Assembly (NCBI RefSeq): GCF_047425865.1
Contig: NZ_CP179735.1
Length of the DNA: 64,000 bases
Reading direction: 5' to 3' (one strand)
DNA from: Macrococcoides equi
GTDB taxonomy: Bacteria > Bacillota > Bacilli > Staphylococcales > Staphylococcaceae
The notes beneath the pieces are model-generated. The model did not search any database, was not told the DNA's origin, and saw only the letters and a list, made by a program, of their open reading frames with translations. The position numbers and the translations under genes are program-made. Shown here in pieces: positions 39,855 through 47,255 of the stretch. Within the stretch, counting starts at the first letter, position 1. Every line of letters begins with the position of its first letter.

Positions 39855-39931
39855 GCGCCCGTAGCTCAATTGGATAGAGCGTTTGACTACGGATCAAAAG
39901 GTTAGGGGTTCGACTCCTCTCGGGCGCGCCA
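39855..39931 (+). tRNA. tRNA-Arg(ACG)
   Basis: Anticodon loop CTACGGA; discriminator G followed by encoded CCA. Confidence 0.97.
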
Positions 39932-39951
39932 TTATTTTAATTTACTAGCTA

Positions 39952-40025
39952 CGGGAAGTAGCTCAGCTTGGTAGAGCACTTGGTTTGGGACCAAGGGGTC
40001 GCAGGTTCGAATCCTGTCTTCCCGA
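39952..40025 (+). tRNA. tRNA-Pro(TGG)
   Basis: Anticodon loop TTTGGGA. CCA is not encoded, so it must be added. Confidence 0.96.
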
Positions 40026-40047
40026 TTTGCTTTAAAAGCTTTAATAT

Positions 40048-40123
40048 GGGGGCTTAGCTCAGCTGGGAGAGCGCCTGCTTTGCACGCAGGAGGTCAGCGG
40101 TTCGATCCCGCTAGTCTCCACCA
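40048..40123 (+). tRNA. tRNA-Ala(TGC), cluster copy
   Basis: Identical to the spacer copy at 35820; CCA encoded. Confidence 0.97.
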
Positions 40124-40143
40124 TATTAACTATATATTATAAC

Positions 40144-40217
40144 GGCGGCGTAGCTCAGCTGGCTAGAGCGTACGGTTCATACCCGTGAGGTCGGGGGTTC
40201 GATCCCCTCTGCCGCCA
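40144..40217 (+). tRNA. tRNA-Met(CAT), elongator
   Basis: Anticodon loop TTCATAC. Sequence and position (before tRNA-Ile2) match the elongator Met gene of the Bacillus 21-gene cluster. No CCA encoded. Confidence 0.85.
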
Positions 40218-40255
40218 CTATTTTTTAAAAACTAAATGTGAACTTTTAGGATTTA

Positions 40256-40329
40256 GGACCTTTAGCTCAGTTGGTTAGAGCAAACGGCTCATAACCGTTG
40301 GGTCGCAGGTTCGAGTCCTGCAAGGTCCA
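40256..40329 (+). tRNA. tRNA-Ile2(CAT), lysidine-modified
   Basis: Anticodon loop CTCATAA with acceptor GGACCTT, the form read as Ile (AUA) after TilS modification in Bacillus. The position between Met and Ser matches. No CCA encoded. Confidence 0.8.
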
Positions 40330-40343
40330 CTTAATATTTTAAT

Positions 40344-40436
40344 GGAGGAATACCCAAGTCCGGCTGAAGGGATCGGTCTTGAAAACCGACAGGGGCTTAA
40401 CGGCTCGCGGGGGTTCGAATCCCTCTTCCTCCGCCA
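40344..40436 (+). tRNA. tRNA-Ser(TGA)
   Basis: Long variable arm; anticodon loop CTTGAAA; CCA encoded. Confidence 0.97.
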
Positions 40437-40487
40437 TTATTATTTTACTTCAGCAAACAACATGATTTACTTATTATTTATTATTAT

Positions 40488-40561
<74 letters not shown>

Positions 40562-40569
40562 TTACAAGT

Positions 40570-40645
40570 GGTCCCGTGGTGTAGCGGTTAACATGCCTGC
40601 CTGTCACGCAGGAGATCGCGGGTTCGATTCCCGTCGGGACCGCCA
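40570..40645 (+). tRNA. tRNA-Asp(GTC)
   Basis: Anticodon loop CTGTCAC; discriminator G; CCA encoded. Confidence 0.97.
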
Positions 40646-40652
40646 TTTGTAT

Positions 40653-40725
40653 GGCTCAGTAGCTCAGTCGGTAGAGCAAAGGATTGAAAATCCTTGTGTC
40701 GGCGGTTCGATTCCGTCCTGAGCCA
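40653..40725 (+). tRNA. tRNA-Phe(GAA)
   Basis: Anticodon loop TTGAAAA; no CCA encoded. Confidence 0.96.
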
Positions 40726-40747
40726 TCTTTTTATTATTTTCTATTAT

Positions 40748-40823
<76 letters not shown>

Positions 40824-40826
40824 TTT

Positions 40827-40910
40827 GGAGGGGTAGCGAAGTGGCTAAACGCGGCGGACTGTAAATCCGCTCCTTCGGGTTCGGCAGTTCGAATCTGCCC
40901 CCCTCCACCA
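40827..40910 (+). tRNA. tRNA-Tyr(GTA)
   Basis: Long variable arm; anticodon loop CTGTAAA; CCA encoded. Confidence 0.97.
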
Positions 40911-40930
40911 TTTTTTATTTGTTTATTTTT

Positions 40931-41004
40931 AGGGGCATAGTTCAACGGTAGAATAGAGGTCTCCAAAACCTTTGGTGTGGGTTCGATTCCTACTGCCCCT
41001 GCCA
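40931..41004 (+). tRNA. tRNA-Trp(CCA)
   Basis: Anticodon loop CTCCAAA; discriminator G; CCA encoded. Confidence 0.97.
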
Positions 41005-41005
41005 T

Positions 41006-41079
41006 GGCGATTGTGGCGAAGTGGTTAACGCATCGGATTGTGGTTCCGACACTCGTGGGTTCGATTCCCATCAGTCGCC
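41006..41079 (+). tRNA. tRNA-His(GTG)
   Basis: Anticodon loop TTGTGGT. The extra G at -1 (41006) is genome-encoded and faces the C discriminator. No CCA encoded. Confidence 0.96.
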
Positions 41080-41093
41080 TTAATTTTTAATAT

Positions 41094-41165
41094 TGGGCTA
41101 TAGCCAAGCGGTAAGGCAACGGACTTTGACTCCGTCACTCGTTGGTTCGAATCCAGCTAGCCCAG
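41094..41165 (+). tRNA. tRNA-Gln(TTG)
   Basis: Anticodon loop CTTTGAC; acceptor TGGGCTA; no CCA encoded. Confidence 0.96.
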
Positions 41166-41170
41166 CTTTA

Positions 41171-41244
<74 letters not shown>

Positions 41245-41258
41245 TTAATTTTATATTT

Positions 41259-41333
41259 GCGGGAGTATTTCAACTCTTAGAATACGGACCTTCCTGGTTC
41301 GAGATGTAGGTGTAAGTCCTACCTTCCGCTCCA
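41259..41333 (+). tRNA. tRNA-Gly(TCC), aberrant, peptidoglycan-donor type, copy 1
   Basis: The acceptor stem GCGGGAG pairs with the CTTCCGC end and CCA is encoded; the anticodon loop is CTTCCTG (UCC). The D-loop AACTCTTA lacks the G18-G19 pair, and the T-loop TGTAAGT replaces the TpsiC positions by G and U. These are the hallmarks of the staphylococcal tRNA-Gly species that escape EF-Tu and feed glycine to Fem transferases for cell-wall bridges. A decayed pseudogene is the alternative, but the acceptor, anticodon and T stems all remain paired in both copies. Confidence 0.85.
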
Positions 41334-41342
41334 TATTATTGT

Positions 41343-41417
41343 GCGGGAGTATTTCAACTTTTAGAATACAGATCTTCCTGATTTGAGGTATAGGTGTAAG
41401 TCCTATCTTCCGCTCCA
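41343..41417 (+). tRNA. tRNA-Gly(TCC), aberrant, peptidoglycan-donor type, copy 2
   Basis: A tandem near-copy of the previous gene with the same CTTCCTG anticodon loop, no GG in the D-loop (AACTTTTA), and the same T-loop TGTAAGT. The anticodon stem differs (CAGAT/ATTTG instead of CGGAC/GTTCG) with complementary changes, so pairing is conserved. That argues for selection rather than decay. Confidence 0.85.
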
Positions 41418-41420
41418 TTT

Positions 41421-41451
41421 TTAAGCTGCATGATGCAAGCTTATTTTTTTC
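41421..41451 (+). terminator. Terminator of the rRNA-tRNA transcript
   Basis: TAAGCTGCA pairs with TGCAAGCTTA with one bulged A, followed by T7. Confidence 0.75.
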
Positions 41452-41475
41452 GTTAATTATTGTTTATAAATAAAA

Positions 41476-41499
41476 AACTACAGAAATAGCTCTGTAGTT
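41476..41499 (-). terminator. Hairpin, minus-strand terminator shape
   Basis: AACTACAGA / TCTGTAGTT stem; on the minus strand it is followed by a T-run. No minus-strand gene is present to its right before the tRNA-Leu, so its role is unclear. The surrounding 41418-41618 holds no gene. Confidence 0.45.
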
Positions 41500-41618
41500 A
41501 AAAGTAATTAAACGAAAATGAAATTTGGTGATAATAAAGTTGACGAGACTTTATTACAGATTAATTATATCAGTTAATAAAGTGTTTGTGAACATAGTTT
41601 CATGATTGGGTTAAATTC

Positions 41619-41647
41619 TTGACGATATTTATTATTAGTATTATACT
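41619..41647 (+). promoter_or_regulatory. Promoter of the solitary tRNA-Leu(CAA)
   Basis: TTGACG, 17 bases, TATACT, ending 24 bases before the tRNA. Confidence 0.7.
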
Positions 41648-41671
41648 TACTTAAATAATTAATTTTACTAT

Positions 41672-41753
41672 GCCACCGTGGCGGAATTGGCAGACGCGCC
41701 GGACTCAAAATCCGGTTCCTCATGGAGTGTCGGTTCGACCCCGACCGGTGGTA
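41672..41753 (+). tRNA. tRNA-Leu(CAA)
   Basis: Anticodon loop CTCAAAA, long variable arm, no CCA encoded. It has its own promoter and terminator, separate from the cluster. Confidence 0.96.
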
Positions 41754-41760
41754 TCAGATT

Positions 41761-41791
41761 ACCCCTTAAACGTATCGTTTAAGGGGTTTTT
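41761..41791 (+). terminator. Terminator of tRNA-Leu(CAA); ISL3 insertion site
   Basis: A 12-bp stem, ACCCCTTAAACG with its complement, then T5. The T-tract is part of the 8-base duplicated ISL3 target. Confidence 0.92.
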
Positions 41792-41793
41792 AT
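41786..41793 (+). repeat. ISL3 target-site duplication, left copy
   Basis: GTTTTTAT, identical to 44359-44366. Confidence 0.92.
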
Positions 41794-41818
41794 GGTTCTA
41801 TGTCAAATAGGACTGATG
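41794..41818 (+). repeat. ISL3 inverted repeat at the transposase 3' end
   Basis: 25 bases, begins GGTTCTATGTC and ends GGACTGATG; partner at 44334-44358. Confidence 0.9.
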
Positions 41819-41826
41819 CTGTAATT

Positions 41827-41869
41827 AGAGATTAAGCGACAACTTTATGTTGCTTAATCTCTTTTTTTG
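41827..41869 (+). terminator. Hairpin inside the ISL3 end
   Basis: AGAGATTAAGC pairs with GCTTAATCTCT, followed by T7 on the plus strand. It also encodes the C-terminus of the transposase on the minus strand, and could block read-through into the element. Confidence 0.6.
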
Positions 41870-41925
41870 ATTCAGGTAAATATAATCTTGAACATAATAA
41901 AACTCTATTTTTTAAATTACGTCGA

Positions 41926-41946
41926 TTGTAAAATTAAGCTAGACAA
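41926..41946 (+). repeat. IS30-family left inverted repeat
   Basis: Contains AAGCTAGACAA, matched at 42959-42979. Confidence 0.85.
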
Positions 41947-42016
41947 CTAAAAAAGCCTTCTGTGCTAAACTCAATATGTATTTCCGACCAAAGAAAACAT
42001 AAGGAGTTAGTACAGA

Positions 42017-42976
42017 ATGGCCTATAAACATCTTAACACGGATGAACTCACGTTCATAGAATCATATTATCATCAAAATCTTTCGGTAAAAGAAATCGCA
42101 AATAGATTGAAACGATCAAGACAGACAATTTATAACGTAATAAATGCACTTAAGACAGGTATAACTGCACTGGAATATTACCAAGAGTATAAGCAAAGAA
42201 AATCAAATTGTGGCAGACATAGAATAGTACTTCCAGAAAAACAGTCAGCTTATATTCGAGAAAAAGTAGCCGATGGCTGGGCACCTGACATCATTATTGG
42301 CAGAGGTGAACACCCGATTGATTGTTCTGTAAAAACTCTTTATAGAATGTTTAAGGAAAACGTCTTTTCGGTACAATCTTTACCTATGAAAGGTAAAAGG
42401 AAGCCAAATGGTCATTGTGAAAAAAGAGGTAGACAAGCTTTCAAAAGACACATTTCTGAAAGAATAGAAGAGTTTCCTTTCTTCTTTCAAGAATTTGGTC
42501 ATCTTGAAGGTGACACTATCATTGGCCGTAATCATGGGAGTGCTGTCATAACCTTAGTAGAAAGAATCTCTAAGATGATTATCACTATACGACCTCAAGG
42601 TCGCAAGGCAGATGATATTGAAGATGCTCTTCACTCTATGTTTTCAGCTTTACCTCCTCATATATTTAAATCGATTACTTTCGATTGTGGTAAGGAATTC
42701 TCCAACTGGAAAACAATCTGTAACCGACACGATATCTCGATATTCTTTGCTGACCCCGGCACTCCGTCGCAACGTGGATTGAATGAACATTCTAACGGGA
42801 TACTTAGACGCAGTGGATTAGATAAAGAATTAGACTTTAATTCAGTCACTGATGATCATATCATTAGTGTTGCTCAAAATATTAATCATCGTCCCAGAAA
42901 ATCGCTGGGCTATAAAACACCATTGGAAGTATTTATGAGTTTCATCGAAGATGAGAAATTGTCTAGCTTATTTTGA
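42017..42976 (+). CDS. IS30-family transposase
   Basis: A 319-residue DDE transposase, apparently intact. The N-terminal helix-turn-helix is LSVKEIANRLKRSRQTIYNV, a second DNA-binding region follows, and the catalytic residues are in HLEGDTIIGR, ITFDCGKEFS and RGLNEHSNGILRR. The C-terminal NHRPRKSLGYKTPLEVF is a family hallmark. AAGGAG lies 10 bases before the ATG. The stop falls inside the right inverted repeat. Confidence 0.95.
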   Translation: MAYKHLNTDELTFIESYYHQNLSVKEIANRLKRSRQTIYNVINALKTGITALEYYQEYKQRKSNCGRHRIVLPEKQSAYIREKVADGWAPDIIIGRGEHPIDCSVKTLYRMFKENVFSVQSLPMKGKRKPNGHCEKRGRQAFKRHISERIEEFPFFFQEFGHLEGDTIIGRNHGSAVITLVERISKMIITIRPQGRKADDIEDALHSMFSALPPHIFKSITFDCGKEFSNWKTICNRHDISIFFADPGTPSQRGLNEHSNGILRRSGLDKELDFNSVTDDHIISVAQNINHRPRKSLGYKTPLEVFMSFIEDEKLSSLF

Positions 42977-42979
42977 CAA
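42959..42979 (+). repeat. IS30-family right inverted repeat
   Basis: Complement of the left repeat except for two or three positions; overlaps the transposase stop. Confidence 0.85.
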
Positions 42980-43568
42980 ACGAAATTATTATAATTTCTG
43001 TAACCAAAAGAAACTCTTTTTATTTGTTTTATCTTATTATTGGTACCTTCTAACGGACCGTTGGTCAAGTTAGAATAATAGATGGTGTTATCTATATATG
43101 ATTTATATTTTCTCAATGTAGTAATTGAACTTTTGAGTCTATGATGAACTGTTGTAGTATCAGTATTAAATAATGTATTGAAAAATGAATTAGAGTCATT
43201 ATTTTTTAGGCTGTGTCTTAGATTATTTACTAAACTATGTGTTTCGGCTAATTCAGAATTCATACTTAATAAGTATTCAACAATTCCTTTCTCTGTTTTT
43301 AATTCTTTGAACAATCGAAATTTCTTATATTCAAAATTCTCCAGTTTTTCTTCCGGGGTAAGGAGTAATTTCCAATATCCTTTATATTTATTATACAATG
43401 GTGGATTTGTTCTCCTGAATGTATTCATAACATTTACACGTGCCATATTTAAAGCACGGTTAAGTAATTGAATTATATGAAATCTATCAACTATTATTTT
43501 AGCGTTAGGAAACATGGATTTAATTAAGCTGATATATGGTTCATACATATCGATAGTAATTGTTTGTA

Positions 43569-43575
43569 CTTTTTT
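43569..43575 (-). promoter_or_regulatory. Slippery heptamer A_AAA_AAG in the ISL3 transposase
   Basis: Read on the minus strand in the zero frame: AG A AAA AAG TAC, codons 215-217. A -1 slip continues GTA CAA ACA into the second open frame without a gap. No clear stimulatory Shine-Dalgarno or stem was found. Confidence 0.5.
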
Positions 43576-44333
43576 CTTTCTTTTAAAGGAAAGCGTAGAA
43601 AATAGTTTTTTAATGAAAAAAGTCTACGATCCTCAACAATATCAACTATACGATGTGTTAAAGCATCGGCAAAAATAAAACTCATCGCACCTGAGACATT
43701 CTTCACACTTTTAAATTCATCCATCATTATATGTGCAGGAAGAGAATCCATCGGATTGTGATTAACTTCTTTAGCTGCCTGTTTTATAAATCTAGAGACG
43801 CTAGTTGCAGAAATAAAACATGATTCAGCAATTGATTTTTCAGATCTAATTTTTGTGGATTTATGAATAACAGCTAATTTAGTGTTATTCGAAATAAAAC
43901 AATACTTCTCCACACAATTTGATTCCGCGGTGAAATGAGCATCACATAACTTACAATGAAAACGTTGTTTGTAAAGTATTATATATGCCGTTCTCTCACT
44001 TATTTTATTTATTACTAGTCTTGATTTCTTAGTTCCATTTTTAACAATCGAATAGTTTTTATTTTCAAAGCCACAATTAACACACCGTTTCGGTGTGTAG
44101 GATAGTTTGGCATAATAAATCAAACTTCTTATTCCTTTAATTACTTTTTCATCAACAGTTTCTTGAAACTCAATATTTTCATCTTTAATTCCTAATGTTT
44201 TTGATATAAAATGATTCATAGACGCATTATCTCCTTAGTTATTGGTTTGGTCACTTGTAATTATAGAGATAATTGCGTCCTTTTTATATCCAAAAAATCA
44301 AAAAACGGGCTGAAGAAAAGATTTGTATCTTTT

Positions 44334-44358
44334 CATCAGTCCGTTTTATTATAGAACC
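44334..44358 (+). repeat. ISL3 inverted repeat at the transposase 5' end
   Basis: Ends ATAGAACC; complement begins GGTTCTAT. 25 bases, about 19 matching the left copy. Confidence 0.9.
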
Positions 44359-44366
44359 GTTTTTAT
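44359..44366 (+). repeat. ISL3 target-site duplication, right copy
   Basis: GTTTTTAT, identical to the left copy at 41786-41793. Confidence 0.92.
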
Positions 44367-44440
44367 TTAATAATGATATTGCTATTAATTTCCATACCGA
44401 TTTGTTATATTGTAAATATACAAAATAAGGAGGTATTTTG

Positions 44441-44818
44441 ATGGGATTATTTGATGAACTAATGGGCAATTCTAGCGAGAAGAATGCAGGAGAGGTTCAA
44501 GCTGAATTTCAGGATTATTTACTTGATGATGAGATTGTTGAGGCTAGTTTTGTATTGATTCGTGATTTACTTGTTTTTACCAATAAACGTATACTAATCG
44601 TCGATAAACAAGGCTATTCAGGTAAGAAGATTGAATTTATTACAATTCCTTATAAAAATATTAGAGCATTTAGTGTGGAGAATGCAGGACGTTTTGATAT
44701 AGATGCAGAGTTAAAATTATTTGTTGCTGGTATTCAAATGCCGATTGTAAAATTATTTAATAAAGAAACGGATATTGTAAACCTTCAAAAGCTAATTGCG
44801 AAACGTTTATTAAATTAA
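44441..44818 (+). CDS. Bacterial PH-domain protein (DUF1696/bPH type)
   Basis: A 125-residue soluble protein with a single bacterial pleckstrin-homology fold: beta strands around VEASFVLIRDLLVFTNKRIL, then ITIPYKNIRAFSVENAG and a C-terminal helix. Function unknown in this family. GGAGG lies 7 bases before the ATG; the in-frame TTG at 44438 is too close. It is the first chromosomal gene after the IS. Confidence 0.85.
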   Translation: MGLFDELMGNSSEKNAGEVQAEFQDYLLDDEIVEASFVLIRDLLVFTNKRILIVDKQGYSGKKIEFITIPYKNIRAFSVENAGRFDIDAELKLFVAGIQMPIVKLFNKETDIVNLQKLIAKRLLN

Positions 44819-44833
44819 ATCATTAATTAATAG

Positions 44834-44866
44834 AACAAGCATCTCAAGTGTGAGATGCTTGTTTTT
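44834..44866. terminator. Bidirectional terminator PH gene / DMT gene
   Basis: A 13-bp stem, AACAAGCATCTCA with its complement, then T5; overlaps the stop of the convergent gene. Confidence 0.9.
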
Positions 44867-45755
44867 CTTTGCTATTTATAATTGATATAAGTATGACAAC
44901 ACTGAGTATGATAAGCATACCGAACACCTGGACGATATTAAAAGGTTGTTTCAGCCATAAAATTGATAGTAATACTGCTGTGAGTGGTTCAATGCAACCT
45001 AGAAGAGCTGTAAGTTGTGGATTGATATATTTAACGCTCAGCAAGTAAAGAAAGAAGGATAATGCTGTTCCTACTATAATGACGAATGTTATAAAAAAAA
45101 TACCTTTTATTCCAAATGAGAATGGATTGATACTCCAATGCCTATTAAATAGACTGATAAATAAACCTGCAAATATCATAGACCAACCAATAACAGTTAG
45201 TGGTGTATTTCTTATAAATAATCTTCCGGCATACATCGTATAGAAGGCTGCTGCTACTGCAGATAATAGTCCCCAAAATATTGATTTCGGTGCGACTACA
45301 ATATTATTGATATTCCCACTAGTAAGTAATAGGAATGTTCCAAATGTAGAGATGAGTATTATTATAAGATCAATCCATTTAAACGATATTTTTCTCGTTA
45401 CCAGTAGAAAGGTAAGGATAACAATGGGTGCTAAGTATTGAAGGAGGGTTGCAACTGCTGCATTGCCTGCTTCAATTGATGCTAAAAAAGTATATTGAAC
45501 AGCGAGCATTCCAAATATTGAGTAGATGAATAATTGAAATATAGTATGTCTATCGCTAAAAATATTCATGATTTTCTGTTTGCGTATTCCTGCAAGAAGT
45601 AACAGAAACATACCGCTGAAGATCAAACGAATGGTGATAAACCAGTCTAGTGGTATCTGGTAACTTTGAAATAGTTTTTGTGACACCGTTCCACCAATTC
45701 CCCAAAACATTGAGCCGAGTATGACGTAAAAGATGCCCTTTTGTTTATTATTCAT
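44844..45755 (-). CDS. DMT-superfamily transporter (EamA family)
   Basis: A 303-residue integral membrane protein with ten predicted helices in two EamA repeats, beginning GIFYVILGSMFWGIGGT and with the second repeat near FWGLLSAVAAAFYTMYAG. Putative metabolite exporter; substrate unknown. GAGGTGAAAAG precedes the ATG. Confidence 0.9.
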   Translation of the reverse strand: MNNKQKGIFYVILGSMFWGIGGTVSQKLFQSYQIPLDWFITIRLIFSGMFLLLLAGIRKQKIMNIFSDRHTIFQLFIYSIFGMLAVQYTFLASIEAGNAAVATLLQYLAPIVILTFLLVTRKISFKWIDLIIILISTFGTFLLLTSGNINNIVVAPKSIFWGLLSAVAAAFYTMYAGRLFIRNTPLTVIGWSMIFAGLFISLFNRHWSINPFSFGIKGIFFITFVIIVGTALSFFLYLLSVKYINPQLTALLGCIEPLTAVLLSILWLKQPFNIVQVFGMLIILSVVILISIINSKEKQASHT

Positions 45756-45874
45756 CTTTTCACCTCATTAAAGTTTTACTTCATTATAATTTTTTGATAA
45801 ATGTACTGTCAATGCGTTAGTAATTACATCTATTTACTGATACTTTTATGGGGGAGGCGGTATTCGTATATAAA

Positions 45875-45910
45875 AAATAAAAGTATAAATAAAAGTAAAA
45901 ATAAAAGTAA
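45875..45910 (+). repeat. Three tandem 12-base repeats
   Basis: AAATAAAAGTAT then two copies of AAATAAAAGTAA, in the 222-base gap between the DMT gene and the hydrolase gene. Apart from these I see no gene or clear promoter in 45756-45960. Confidence 0.8.
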
Positions 45911-45977
45911 AAAGGGTAAGAACAATAATAGCAATATATTTAACGAATTATTTAATAGAGATAGAGAGGTTATATGA

Positions 45978-46796
45978 ATGGCAACAATTGAAATTAAAGA
46001 TGTTACATTAAACTATAGAGTTGAAGGTGAAGGTATTCCTGTATATTTTTTTCATGGGAATGGAGTTGATTTAACGAGTCATTATGAAATGTATAATGAT
46101 ATCTTTCAGCAATACATGCGTATCTATTTAGACATTCCTGGTATGGGGGAGTCTGAAGCCGATCTAGGATTAGACAGTACAAATGATATATTGGAAGTCG
46201 TTTTAGCGTTTATCGATGAAATGACTGGTGATGCACAATTTATACTAGTCGGTCATTCATATGGTAGTTATATGTGCTTAGGCGTGATGGATAGATTGCA
46301 GGAACAAGTAAAATCTGCCTTCATTACTTGTCCTGTTGTTGAAGGGCAGAAGCATCTACGTACGCTGGAAAAGCTTGATCGTCAAGTTGATGAACAATTT
46401 GAAGTCGTTGAGGATAAAGATTATTATAAGGATTATCTGGCGATGACAGTGCGCATTAACCACCATACATGGGAATTGTTCAGAAAACTCATGGTGCCTG
46501 GAATTAAACGTGCTAACAATCAATTTATGAAAAATTTACGACGTCAGGATAATGAATTTTATCAGTTTAGATGTGAAGATAATATTCATATACATGATGA
46601 AACAATAGTATATGTCCTGCTAGGTCAATATGATAATGTTGTAGGATATCGTGATCAAATAAAATTTTTTGAACCAAAAGAAAATATCGATACAATCATT
46701 TTGACTAATACTGGACATAATCCTATGATTGACGCGTATGATGAAGTACGACGCCTGGCGAGAAAATTCGTCGAGCAATGTGAAGGGTTAGTTTAG
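45978..46796 (+). CDS. Alpha/beta hydrolase
   Basis: A 272-residue serine hydrolase. The nucleophile elbow is VGHSYGS (Ser94), the oxyanion region FFHGNG, the acid probably the Asp in LLGQYDNVVGY, and the His in TNTGHNPM. Esterase or lipase-like; substrate unknown. AGAGAGG lies upstream of the ATG. It overlaps the convergent DUF1232 gene by 4 bases. Confidence 0.88.
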   Translation: MATIEIKDVTLNYRVEGEGIPVYFFHGNGVDLTSHYEMYNDIFQQYMRIYLDIPGMGESEADLGLDSTNDILEVVLAFIDEMTGDAQFILVGHSYGSYMCLGVMDRLQEQVKSAFITCPVVEGQKHLRTLEKLDRQVDEQFEVVEDKDYYKDYLAMTVRINHHTWELFRKLMVPGIKRANNQFMKNLRRQDNEFYQFRCEDNIHIHDETIVYVLLGQYDNVVGYRDQIKFFEPKENIDTIILTNTGHNPMIDAYDEVRRLARKFVEQCEGLV

Positions 46797-47164
46797 GATA
46801 AATATAAGTACAATTGATAAAGCATAATGAAAGTAAGGATCCATATTAAAATAATTGGCAGCGCAAAATACCAGCGCTTTAAATCTTTGCGCGTAAGCGA
46901 CTGTGATTCTAACTGACATGACTTAAATACATCATCTGGTATCATTTTAATTGTTAAACTGATAAATAAAGGTAAAAGAATTGCGTCATCTAAGTATCCA
47001 AGTACCGGTATAAAATCCGGAATTAGATCAATTGGAGATAGTGCATAGATGATTGTAATGAGCGCCAGTACTTTCGCAAGTATTGGCGTTTCTTTACGCT
47101 GTAATGCTATAAAAATAGCGGGAACATCAATTTTTAATTGTTTTGCACGTTGCTTTAAATTCAT
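46793..47164 (-). CDS. YkvA/DUF1232 family membrane protein
   Basis: A 123-residue protein with the family signature IYALSPIDLIPDFIPVLGYLDD in the middle and a C-terminal membrane helix (FALPIILIWILTFIMLY). Function unknown. Confidence 0.88.
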   Translation of the reverse strand: MNLKQRAKQLKIDVPAIFIALQRKETPILAKVLALITIIYALSPIDLIPDFIPVLGYLDDAILLPLFISLTIKMIPDDVFKSCQLESQSLTRKDLKRWYFALPIILIWILTFIMLYQLYLYLS

Positions 47165-47255
47165 ATGATAACCTCTTATTTTAGTTATAATAACGATTAT
47201 AGTGTAAGAAAAATACGCTCATATCATTTATATTATACATTGAAAGGATAAAATT

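Larger units (their letters stand above)
41926..42980 (+). mobile_element. IS30-family insertion sequence nested in the ISL3 element
   Basis: About 1055 bases with one transposase gene. The terminal inverted repeats TTGTAAAATTAAGCTAGAC (left) and TTGTCAAAATAAGCTAGAC (right, complement) differ at two or three positions. A possible 3-base target duplication CGA flanks it (41923-41925 and 42981-42983). The exact right end may be 42979 or 42980. Confidence 0.88.
41832..44219 (-). pseudogene. ISL3-family transposase, split by IS30 insertion and a reading-frame shift
   Basis: Three pieces form one roughly 440-residue transposase. The first (44219 down to 43524) has zinc-binding CVNC and CKLC motifs, a helix-turn-helix region and the first catalytic Asp (HIMMDEFKS). 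The second frame (43569 down to 42981) carries the second Asp (IIVDRFHIIQLLNRALN) and the Glu (NGPLEGTNNKIKQIKR). The last 31 codons, RRNLKNRVLLCSRLYLPES onward, lie beyond the IS30 at 41925-41832. The first two frames join by a -1 shift at A_AAA_AAG (43575-43569), either a programmed frameshift or a lost base. The IS30 insertion makes the gene non-functional now. Confidence 0.88.
41794..44358 (-). mobile_element. ISL3-family insertion sequence, interrupted by an IS30-family element
   Basis: Bounded by 25-base inverted repeats that share GGTTCTAT at the tip and GGACTGATG at the inner end, and by a perfect 8-bp target duplication. The transposase reads on the minus strand. Without the nested IS30 element (about 1055 bases plus target duplication) the element is about 1.5 kb, the usual size for this family. 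It inserted into the terminator of tRNA-Leu(CAA). Confidence 0.93.

Noticed and set aside
41259..41417. Calling the two odd tRNA-Gly genes pseudogenes
   Set aside because: Paired stems, encoded CCA and compensatory anticodon-stem changes argue for function, and the anomalies match known peptidoglycan tRNA-Gly.
43178..43471. 97-residue plus-strand frame opposite the ISL3 transposase
   Set aside because: It is the antisense shadow of transposase coding sequence, without a ribosome site.
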